Origin: Nitrosomonas sp. | GTDB taxonomy: Bacteria > Pseudomonadota > Gammaproteobacteria > Burkholderiales > Nitrosomonadaceae | Length of the DNA: 9,884 nt | Direction of reading: 5' to 3' | NCBI GenBank assembly: GCA_003514765.1 | Contig: DOOY01000182.1 | Location: 1 to 9,884 of the forward strand | Shown here: piece by piece, positions 1 to 6,173 of the stretch | How the letters are laid out: each line of letters opens with the position of its first letter | How positions within the stretch are numbered: the first letter of the stretch is position 1 | Program-made: the position numbers and the translations under genes | The notes under the pieces: model-generated | The model's database searches: none | The model's input: only the letters and a program-made list of their open reading frames with translations | Told to the model about the DNA's origin: nothing

Positions 1-624
1 CCCATGCTTGAAGTGCTTTATGAAGATATGCCGCGTTTGGAACAGTTTATGGGCGCCATGCGTGGTATTTCATTGGGAAATTTCAAGGTGTTCGTGCAGA
101 AATTCGATTTCAGCGGCTACAATACACTCTGCGATGTCGGCGGTGCAACGGGTCTTTTGTCGAGTCTGGTAGTTAAGCATCATGCGCATATGCAATGTAC
201 CACGTTTGATTTGCCGGCTATTGAACCTATCGCAAAGATGTGGCTTGAAGAGGAGAGTTTATCTGATCGTGTGCGGGTGGTTTCTGGGGATTTTTTAGTT
301 GATCCGCTTCCTAAGTCGGACATCATTACCATGGGAATGATTCTGCAAGATTGGAATCTGGAAAGAAAGAAACATCTGATAAGGTTGGCGTATGAAGCGC
401 TGCCGAAAAATGGTGTTTTTGTCGCAATTGAAAATTTAATTGATGATGAGCGGCGTACGAATGCTTTTGGGTTGATGATGTCGTTGCAAATGCTCATTGA
501 ATTTGGCGATGCTTTTGATTTTACGGGAGCTGATTTCTGGAAATGGTGTCAGGAAGCCGGTTTTAGACGCTATGAGGTTATGCACCTGACAGGCCCGTGC
601 AGTGCCGCAATTGCTTATAAATAA
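1..624 (+). CDS. Family-2-type SAM-dependent O-methyltransferase, C-terminal part (5' end outside the window)
   Basis: Transfers a methyl group from S-adenosylmethionine to a hydroxyl of an unknown small molecule. The reading frame is open to the window edge, so the ATG at 4 is probably internal. Family members are usually about 330-350 residues, and the missing part would be the N-terminal dimerisation/winged-helix domain. Numbering from the ATG at 4, the visible Rossmann fold carries the glycine-rich SAM motif DVGGATG (44-50), the acidic strand end FDLP (68-71), the GDF motif (95-97) and the C-terminal strand with TGADFW (174-179). In the conserved post-motif segment this protein reads LQDWN (114-118), where family members typically have HDW, so the usual catalytic histidine position is Gln115. 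The stop is 25 bp before the CDP-alcohol transferase gene, which suggests co-transcription. The family call is solid. The substrate cannot be told from sequence: pigment, quinone or phenolic compounds are all possible. Confidence 0.82.
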   Translation, partial: PMLEVLYEDMPRLEQFMGAMRGISLGNFKVFVQKFDFSGYNTLCDVGGATGLLSSLVVKHHAHMQCTTFDLPAIEPIAKMWLEEESLSDRVRVVSGDFLVDPLPKSDIITMGMILQDWNLERKKHLIRLAYEALPKNGVFVAIENLIDDERRTNAFGLMMSLQMLIEFGDAFDFTGADFWKWCQEAGFRRYEVMHLTGPCSAAIAYK

Positions 625-649
625 GAGAAATTTTAGTTGATTTAAAGTC

Positions 650-1180
650 ATGTTGAAGCATTTGCCCAACTCGCTGACACTTTTACGTCTGATTCTGGCT
701 TTTGTTTTTCCATTTGCGTCCGAGCAGTATCGATTGGTCATAGTGATGGTGGCTTTAGCGACCGAATATCTGGATGGTGCGTTCAGCCGCTGGTTTAATC
801 TACATACACCACTCGGTGCGTTGCTGGACCCTGTTGCCGATAAATGCTTTGTACTTTCGGTGGCTGTGGTGATGTTTTTGGAAACTGACATCAGTTGGTG
901 GCAGTTTTTATTATTCGGCGCGCGCGATATTGCAGTATTCTGCGGCGCATTGTTTGTGGCTTGGGAAAAAAACTGGCGGGCTTTTTTTTATGTAGTTCCC
1001 AGAATACTTGGCAAGGTTGCGACGGTATTCCAGTTTATGTTGTTTTTGAGTTTTGTGGGTCTGAATATGATTCCACAATGGTTGTTGGTATCAGCCATCC
1101 TGGTCAGTGTTTTGTCCGCAGTTGATTACACTTATCTTTTTTTCAAAAATAATTTTTACCGCGAAGTGAAAGATGCCTGA
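650..1180 (+). CDS. CDP-alcohol phosphatidyltransferase family membrane protein (PgsA-like)
   Basis: Integral membrane enzyme predicted to swap the CMP of a CDP-linked lipid or alcohol for a second alcohol, making a phospholipid or related phosphodiester. The 176-residue length suits the compact PgsA-like group. The N-terminus (LPNSLTLLRL, 5-14) is the usual start of these proteins and supports the ATG at 650, although no strong Shine-Dalgarno is visible. The signature segment runs from 39 to 64 and matches D-x2-DG-x2-AR-x8-G-x3-D-x3-D as Glu39, Asp42-Gly43, Ser46-Arg47, Gly56, Asp60 and Asp64. The first aspartate is therefore Glu and the alanine is Ser. ARD (91-93) and GKVAT (121-125) resemble the RE and GKxKT motifs of PgsA. 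Hydrophobic stretches near 9-22, 28-38, 66-78, 93-104, 124-139 and 143-165 give about six membrane segments. It may be a second, specialised family member rather than the housekeeping phosphatidylglycerophosphate synthase. The acceptor alcohol is unknown. Confidence 0.8.
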   Translation: MLKHLPNSLTLLRLILAFVFPFASEQYRLVIVMVALATEYLDGAFSRWFNLHTPLGALLDPVADKCFVLSVAVVMFLETDISWWQFLLFGARDIAVFCGALFVAWEKNWRAFFYVVPRILGKVATVFQFMLFLSFVGLNMIPQWLLVSAILVSVLSAVDYTYLFFKNNFYREVKDA

Positions 1181-1260
1181 TTCGTAACAGGTAAATATTT
1201 TGTAATGATCTGCGCTTTGAATTTTGTCTTGGAAGCGCTTAATTTTTCAGTTATTCATCA

Positions 1261-2079
1261 TTGAGTCAATTCTCTAAACCCGTTAATAGAATTGTACTGC
1301 TGGGTGCGAGCAATCTGACGATGTCGCTGCGTCTGATTATTCAACTATTGCAGCGACATTGCGGCAGTCCCAGCGAGGTCCTGGTTGCAGCAGGGCATGG
1401 GCGTTCGTACGGACAGAATAGTCAAGTGCTGGTCCGTGAATTGCCCGGAATTGTGCGCAGCGGTTTGTGGAAGCGATTGCATTCAGATGGGTCACAACGG
1501 TTGCCACAACCAAGTTATGCTTTTTTGACTGATATTGGCAATGATATTCTTTATGGAATTGCACCTGCGAAAATCCTGAACTGGGTGGCATGGTGTGTCC
1601 ATCGGCTGCATGGTCGGTCTGCGCGAATTGTTATGACGAATCTGCCGATGGTTTCGATTGAATCGTTATCCGAGCAGCGTTTTAAGTTGTTTCGCAATTT
1701 GTTTTATCCAAGTTGCCGGCTTTCCAGAAATGAAGTGGTGGAACGCGCGTGGGCGATACATCAGGGTTTGAATGAACTGGCGATGCGTTATTCATTGATA
1801 GTGCATGAACCGGACCCTCAATGGATGAGTATGGATAGTATTCATGTTTCGTTTTGGAAGCGTTATGCTTATTATGAACAATTGTTCATGTGTTTTGCAA
1901 ATACCGATAGTTTCAGCAGCAATCATGTTTCACCGGTTTTCAAAGACGATATAAAACCATCATTGCTGCCCTGGCGGCGACGTCCTCAATTTGCGGTATG
2001 CAAGGTGCTCGGAAAAATAAAACATGTTCCGCAGCCAAGTGGTCATTTTGACGACCAAACGTCTGTTTCTTTATATTGA
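1261..2079 (+). CDS. SGNH/GDSL-type hydrolase-like protein, cytoplasmic, substrate unknown
   Basis: The 272-residue product has the four blocks of SGNH esterases in order. LLGASN (13-18) gives the likely nucleophile Ser17 in a GAS context instead of GDS. GHG (45-47) is a candidate oxyanion glycine. TDIGND (90-95) gives Asn94. MDSIH (191-195) gives Asp192 and His195. This implies an esterase or acyl-hydrolase activity. There is no signal peptide or membrane segment, so it should act in the cytoplasm. The last 60 or so residues, including a basic patch WRRR (238-241), lie beyond the last catalytic block and match nothing I recognise. The start is TTG at 1261: the frame closes at a TAA at 1240-1242, no other start codon lies between, and the next ATG (1321) would remove block I. 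No Shine-Dalgarno is obvious. It lies 80 bp after the CDP-alcohol transferase gene and only 15 bp from the convergent cyclase stop. A lipid-related substrate is inferred only from the neighbour. Confidence 0.7.
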   Translation: MSQFSKPVNRIVLLGASNLTMSLRLIIQLLQRHCGSPSEVLVAAGHGRSYGQNSQVLVRELPGIVRSGLWKRLHSDGSQRLPQPSYAFLTDIGNDILYGIAPAKILNWVAWCVHRLHGRSARIVMTNLPMVSIESLSEQRFKLFRNLFYPSCRLSRNEVVERAWAIHQGLNELAMRYSLIVHEPDPQWMSMDSIHVSFWKRYAYYEQLFMCFANTDSFSSNHVSPVFKDDIKPSLLPWRRRPQFAVCKVLGKIKHVPQPSGHFDDQTSVSLY

Positions 2080-2094
2080 GAGTTAAGATTGTTG

Positions 2095-3201
2095 TCACTC
2101 ATTAATGGCAACGCAATTTCTGCCGGCTTTTTTTGCTTTGTATAATGCGTTGTCGGCTGCTGCAATCAGTGAATTACCAATTTCATCAAGCGTTTTGTTT
2201 TCATCTGCAAATTTCTGAAAATCCGCAATGCCGATGGAAACAGTTACCTGAAGCATATGCTTATCAAATTTGTAACGATGTTTTTGAATACTTTCACGAA
2301 TACGTTCTGCAATTTCGACTGCTGTCCTGTGATCGGTGTCAGGTAGTAGAATAGCAAATTCTTCGCCGCCATAACGTCCTACGATATCACTTAAACGCAG
2401 TTCATTGCGAATGATGCCGGCAACCTGTTTCAAGACCATGTCGCCGCCGGCATGTCCGTAAGTATCGTTAAACTGTTTGAAATTATCCACATCGATAAAC
2501 AGACAGCTGATGGGTTTTTGCAGGCGTTTGCATCGTGAGATTTCTTCAGCCAAACGTTGATCAAAGAATCGCCGGTTATTAATACCCGTCAGTGCATCAT
2601 TCAGGCTATTGTGTTTTAATCTGTCCCGTGAAATGGTCATGTCGACACAGATGGAAATAACCGCACTTAAATGTTGTAAGAAGTCAGTTGCAGACTGATT
2701 TGTAAAACGCTCCGGTGTTGAATCTCCCAGAATCAGCGCACCCAGGATGTGATTGTCCCGGGCGAGCGGTAACAATGCGATACTGCGGACTGTAGAAGCA
2801 GGTTGCCCGAACAGGCCGGTATGTGGCACCGGATTGTATGGGCCGAGTTGCGGTGACAGACTGCTCTGAAATAATTGTAAGAGTTTTTGATTATTTAGGT
2901 GAAAAAATAAATTTGGAAAATTATTCTGGTAATTGATTTCGTAACTGTGTAGTAGCTGCTGGATTTCATGATGCGGATCCAGCAGAATAAGTGAGACTTT
3001 CTCCAGTTCGAACTGGGTTTCACAATCGTTAAGCACTACTTTTAAAAGCTCTGCAAATGATTCGCATTGCATTAAACACAGTTCCATTTGCTGGAAGCGA
3101 GACAAGATATTTTCGTTTTGCCAGGCATGCTGCATCAACCTGTTGTAATAGTAATTCAGATTTCTATGTTTTTGTCGTGCTTTTGATTTTTTTCTTTTCA
3201 T
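2095..3201 (-). CDS. Diguanylate cyclase with N-terminal GAF/DUF484-like sensor region
   Basis: Predicted to make cyclic di-GMP from two GTP. Numbering from the ATG at 3201 (368 aa), residues about 40-190 form a mixed alpha/beta region like GAF or DUF484 sensor domains, and the GGDEF domain covers about 197-368. The domain opens with LTGINNRRFFD (204-214). It has the metal-binding Asp237 in FIDVDNF and an intact active-site GGEEF at 278-282. RLSD (269-272), five residues before the active site, matches the RxxD product-inhibition I-site, so feedback control is expected. The N-terminus is very basic (MKRKKSKARQKHR) with no membrane helix, so the protein should be cytoplasmic. An upstream TTG at 3207 is in frame, but the ATG at 3201 is preferred because a weak GATGG lies 9 nt before it. 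No phosphodiesterase or receiver domain is present. The sensor ligand is unknown. The gene stands alone, divergent from the fad operon. Confidence 0.9.
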   Translation of the reverse strand: MKRKKSKARQKHRNLNYYYNRLMQHAWQNENILSRFQQMELCLMQCESFAELLKVVLNDCETQFELEKVSLILLDPHHEIQQLLHSYEINYQNNFPNLFFHLNNQKLLQLFQSSLSPQLGPYNPVPHTGLFGQPASTVRSIALLPLARDNHILGALILGDSTPERFTNQSATDFLQHLSAVISICVDMTISRDRLKHNSLNDALTGINNRRFFDQRLAEEISRCKRLQKPISCLFIDVDNFKQFNDTYGHAGGDMVLKQVAGIIRNELRLSDIVGRYGGEEFAILLPDTDHRTAVEIAERIRESIQKHRYKFDKHMLQVTVSIGIADFQKFADENKTLDEIGNSLIAAADNALYKAKKAGRNCVAINE

Positions 3202-3367
3202 ATTCAATTACCATCTTTTCATTACATTTGATTGCAAATTAATCAGAAGTCGGTGACCGGTAGTGTGCGGTTTGTGAGTTTTATGCGGTAACCAATTATG
3301 AAGTTAGGTCTATTTTACCATTGCAAATAATAGTGTAGTGTGCTTAATGTTAAATTCAACAACAAGC

Positions 3368-3396
3368 TTGCACTTTATGTTTCATATTTATATGCT
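3368..3396 (+). promoter_or_regulatory. Possible sigma70-type promoter for the fad operon
   Basis: TTGCAC (3368-3373) and TATGCT (3391-3396) are separated by 17 bp and match the -35 and -10 consensus at 3 and 4 of 6 positions. Transcription would start close to 3403, placing the inverted repeat at 3404-3427 over the start site. This leaves a leader of about 180 nt before the proposed TTG start. The match is weak and the region is AT-rich, so chance is a real possibility. Confidence 0.2.
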
Positions 3397-3403
3397 TATA
3401 GTC

Positions 3404-3427
3404 AGTGTTGATGAAAAAAACAACACT
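3404..3427. promoter_or_regulatory. Inverted repeat AGTGTTG-N10-CAACACT, candidate operator
   Basis: Two perfect 7-bp arms (3404-3410 and 3421-3427) flank an A-rich 10-nt spacer. The arm centres are 17 bp apart, so the two half-sites lie on roughly the same DNA face, as many dimeric repressors need. It lies about 155 bp before the fad start and just after a possible promoter. A fatty-acid-responsive repressor (FadR or TetR type) would be a natural user, but no regulator gene is present here. It could also be a minor RNA hairpin. Confidence 0.3.
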
Positions 3428-3571
3428 TTGAATCCAGAATCAGATAATTATTGGTGGCAGATGATCCGAGAGTAGGTAAGATGTACAATAATTAGAATTG
3501 TAAAATTGATAAAAGCAGTTCGACATGCGGTTGAAATAATGGTTGCAATTTGCTCGATAACCGAATCATGC

Positions 3572-3577
3572 AGGAGG
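3572..3577 (+). promoter_or_regulatory. Strong ribosome binding site AGGAGG that decides the fad dehydrogenase start
   Basis: A perfect AGGAGG ends 5 nt before the in-frame TTG at 3583. The upstream in-frame ATG (3568) and TTG (3550) have no comparable site, and the AGGAGG would lie inside the coding region if either were used. This supports TTG 3583 as the true start. Confidence 0.7.
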
Positions 3578-3582
3578 CGGAA

Positions 3583-6108
3583 TTGAATAACGCTCAATTT
3601 ATTGTGCGCAAAGTGGCGGTATTAGGTGCGGGTGTGATGGGTGCTCAGATTGCAGCCCATTTGGTGAACGCTAACATTGAAACCCTGTTATTTGAGTTGC
3701 CGGCGGAGGCCGGAGACGCAAATGCCAATGCCAACGTCACCAAGGCGATAGAAAAACTGAAAAAGCTCGAACCGGCACCCATGTCGGTAAAGGACAAGGC
3801 TGCTTTCATTCAACCAGCCAATTACGATCAACACCTCGAGAAGCTTGGGGAGTGTGATGTGGTCATTGAGGCAATTGCCGAACGTATGGACTGGAAACAA
3901 GCGCTTTATGAGAAAGTGGCGCCCCATCTCGGTGAGCAGACAATTTTCGCGAGCAATACTTCCGGGCTTTCCATCAATACATTGGCGCAGGCTTTTCCTG
4001 AAACATTACGCCATCGTTTTTGCGGTGTTCATTTTTTCAATCCGCCGCGTTACATGCATTTGGTTGAATTGATACCTTGTATACAAAGCGATGCGTTGAT
4101 GCTGGATCAACTGGAAGCCTTTCTGGTGACTTATCTCGGTAAAGGCGTAATTCGGGCAAAAGATACGCCGAATTTTATAGCCAATCGCATAGGGGTGTTT
4201 TCATTGTTGGCAACCATGCATCATGGCAAGTCTTTTGGTCTTGGGTTTGATGAAGTGGACGCATTGACAGGTACTTTAATTGGCCGGCCCAAAAGTGCGA
4301 CTTTCAGAACCGCCGATATTGTCGGTCTGGATACGCTAGCGCATGTTATTAACACCATGCGGGATACCTTGTCTGAGGATGACTGGCATCCATATTTTCG
4401 GGTGCCTGACTGGCTACAGGGTCTGATTGATGATGACGCGCTTGGACAAAAAACAAAACGCGGCGTTTATCAAAAGGCTGACAAAGAGATCCAAGTGCTG
4501 GATGTTGCTACGAATACGTATCGTGCTTCAAAAGGCGAAGTGAACGAAGATCTCAAACATCAGCTTAAATACAGCAGCCCGAAGGATAAGATTGCAGCCC
4601 TGCGTAACAATCCACACCCACAGGCACAGTTTTTATGGTCTATCCACCGTGATTTGTTTCATTATTGTGCCGTTCAGCTGGAAGCTATTGCCGATAATGC
4701 ACGTGATGTCGACTTGGCGATAAGATGGGGTTTCGGTTGGGAACAGGGGCCTTTTGAAATCTGGCAGAGTGCAGACTGGAAACAGATTGCATCCTGGATA
4801 AACGAAGATATTGCAGCGGGCAAATGCATGAGCGATACGCAGTTGCCGTCTTGGGTTATGGAAATTGGCGAACGGGAAACCGCGGCAGTACATACGCCGC
4901 AGGGCTCTTATGCGCCAGCAGCCAAAAAATTTCATCAGCGTTCTGCTTTACCTGTTTATCAACGACAGTTATATCCCGATCGCCTGGTTGGCGAGAAAGC
5001 AAACTACGGGGAAACCATATTCGAAACCGATGCTGTCAGAATGTGGCACACCGGAGATAAAATTGCAATTCTCAGTTTTAAAAGCAAAATGCATACCATA
5101 GGCAAGGATGTGTTGAACGGTGTGCAGGAAGCGCTTCAGGAAGCTGAGAAAAACTGGCAGGCAATGATTATCTGGCAGATCGAGCCGCCGTTTTCAGCGG
5201 GCGCAAATTTAAAACAGGCAACAGAACGACCCAAGCCGCCGCAAACAGCAACCAGTGCGCCTCCGCCACCCCCGTCAGCTTTTGAAAAGTTTTTTAAACA
5301 GTTCAAGAAATCTGCGCAGGCGACAGTGCTTAAAGCTGCCAGAGAACTGGATATGGCTGACGCACTAATGGCTAAGAAGCTGGCGGAGGTGGAGGCAATG
5401 ATTCACCAGTTCCAGCAAACTTCTCAAGCGTTACGCTACTCCATGATTCCAACTGTGGCGGCCGTAGATAATCTGGCTTTAGGTGGTGGTTGTGAATTTG
5501 TCATGCATTGCGACCGCGCAGTCGCAACGATGGAAACCTATATCGGTCTGGTTGAAGCCGGTGTCGGTTTGCTGCCGGCAGGAGGCGGCTGTAAAGAGTT
5601 TGCTCTCAGAGCTGCACAGAATGCACTGGAAGGCGATCCGTTTCCACAATTAAAAAAATATTACCAGACAGTAGCCATGGCAGATCTGGCGAAAAGCGCT
5701 GAACAAGCTAAAGCGCTGGGTTTCCTGCGCCCGGCGGATACAGTTGTCATGAATCGTTTTGAACTGTTGCATGTTGCAAAATTGCAGGCGCTGGCGCTTG
5801 CTGAAGGTGGTTATCGTCCGCCACTGCGGTCACGTGCGATTCCAGTGGCCGGTAATACCGGAATTGCAACGATTCGAAGCCAACTGGTTAACATGCGTGA
5901 GGGCGCGTTTATTTCAGAGCATGATAATCTGATTGGTGAAAAAATCGCCTATGTCATGTGCGGCGGAGATCTTACGCCGGGCAGCCTGGTTGACGAAGAA
6001 TGGTTTCTCGAACTCGAGCGGGTTGCATTTATGGCGTTGCTGGCGACTGAAAAGACGCAGGCACGTATTGAGCATACATTGAAAACGGGAAAGCCACTCA
6101 GAAACTGA
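3583..6108 (+). CDS. FadN-type 3-hydroxyacyl-CoA dehydrogenase / enoyl-CoA hydratase bifunctional protein
   Basis: Beta-oxidation enzyme predicted to hydrate trans-2-enoyl-CoA and oxidise the resulting 3-hydroxyacyl-CoA with NAD. In its 841 residues the domain order is the reverse of E. coli FadB and matches Bacillus FadN and its proteobacterial relatives. First comes an NAD-binding Rossmann domain with GAGVMG (15-20) and acidic Glu38. The dehydrogenase active site has Ser127 and HFFNPPRYM (150-158) with the His150/Glu162 pair. The 3HCDH C-terminal domains run to about 440, and a crotonase domain occupies about 480-730. In the crotonase domain the oxyanion segments are FSAGAN (537-542) and LGGGCE (633-638), and both hydratase glutamates are present (Glu638 and Glu658 in GLVEAGVG). 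Residues about 546-605 form a proline-rich then basic/helical insertion not usual at this position. The TTG start at 3583 is chosen for its AGGAGG; ATG 3568 and TTG 3550 are alternatives. The thiolase gene follows 65 bp downstream, the usual partner. Confidence 0.92.
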   Translation: MNNAQFIVRKVAVLGAGVMGAQIAAHLVNANIETLLFELPAEAGDANANANVTKAIEKLKKLEPAPMSVKDKAAFIQPANYDQHLEKLGECDVVIEAIAERMDWKQALYEKVAPHLGEQTIFASNTSGLSINTLAQAFPETLRHRFCGVHFFNPPRYMHLVELIPCIQSDALMLDQLEAFLVTYLGKGVIRAKDTPNFIANRIGVFSLLATMHHGKSFGLGFDEVDALTGTLIGRPKSATFRTADIVGLDTLAHVINTMRDTLSEDDWHPYFRVPDWLQGLIDDDALGQKTKRGVYQKADKEIQVLDVATNTYRASKGEVNEDLKHQLKYSSPKDKIAALRNNPHPQAQFLWSIHRDLFHYCAVQLEAIADNARDVDLAIRWGFGWEQGPFEIWQSADWKQIASWINEDIAAGKCMSDTQLPSWVMEIGERETAAVHTPQGSYAPAAKKFHQRSALPVYQRQLYPDRLVGEKANYGETIFETDAVRMWHTGDKIAILSFKSKMHTIGKDVLNGVQEALQEAEKNWQAMIIWQIEPPFSAGANLKQATERPKPPQTATSAPPPPPSAFEKFFKQFKKSAQATVLKAARELDMADALMAKKLAEVEAMIHQFQQTSQALRYSMIPTVAAVDNLALGGGCEFVMHCDRAVATMETYIGLVEAGVGLLPAGGGCKEFALRAAQNALEGDPFPQLKKYYQTVAMADLAKSAEQAKALGFLRPADTVVMNRFELLHVAKLQALALAEGGYRPPLRSRAIPVAGNTGIATIRSQLVNMREGAFISEHDNLIGEKIAYVMCGGDLTPGSLVDEEWFLELERVAFMALLATEKTQARIEHTLKTGKPLRN

Positions 6109-6159
6109 TCGATGTTATCTGATACAGATATCAAGCAGGGTACTTTAGCGCTCATTACC

Positions 6160-6165
6160 AAGGAG
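6160..6165 (+). promoter_or_regulatory. Ribosome binding site AAGGAG of the thiolase gene
   Basis: AAGGAG ends 8 nt before the ATG at 6174. A TTG directly upstream (6171) is in frame, but the ATG has the better spacing and codon. Confidence 0.65.
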
Positions 6166-6173
6166 AGAGATTG

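Larger units (their letters stand above)
3202..3582. other. Divergent intergenic region between the cyclase gene and the fad operon
   Basis: About 380 bp, clearly AT-rich, with no credible gene on either strand. It must hold the promoters of both the minus-strand cyclase gene and the plus-strand fad operon. Visible elements are two GGTNACC heptamers (CGGTGACC at 3251-3258 and CGGTAACC at 3286-3293) nearer the cyclase gene, and a 7-bp inverted repeat with a 10-nt spacer at 3404-3427 nearer the fad genes. A weak sigma70-like element pair lies just before that repeat. No tRNA or riboswitch fold is recognised. Confidence 0.6.

Noticed and set aside
2080..2112. Possible shared terminator between the convergent SGNH and cyclase genes
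   Set aside because: GTTGTC and GGCAAC around 2091-2112 can pair, but the stem is short with a wobble, it lies mostly in coding sequence, and neither strand has a T-run after it.
3057..3242. 61-codon plus-strand frame overlapping the cyclase start
   Set aside because: Almost entirely antisense to the N-terminal coding part of the well-supported cyclase gene and without a plausible ribosome site.
5200..5208. GAN instead of the common GAD in the crotonase oxyanion segment of the FadN-like protein
   Set aside because: The oxyanion hole uses backbone NH groups and both catalytic glutamates are present; Asn at this site is tolerated in related proteins, so loss of activity is not indicated.
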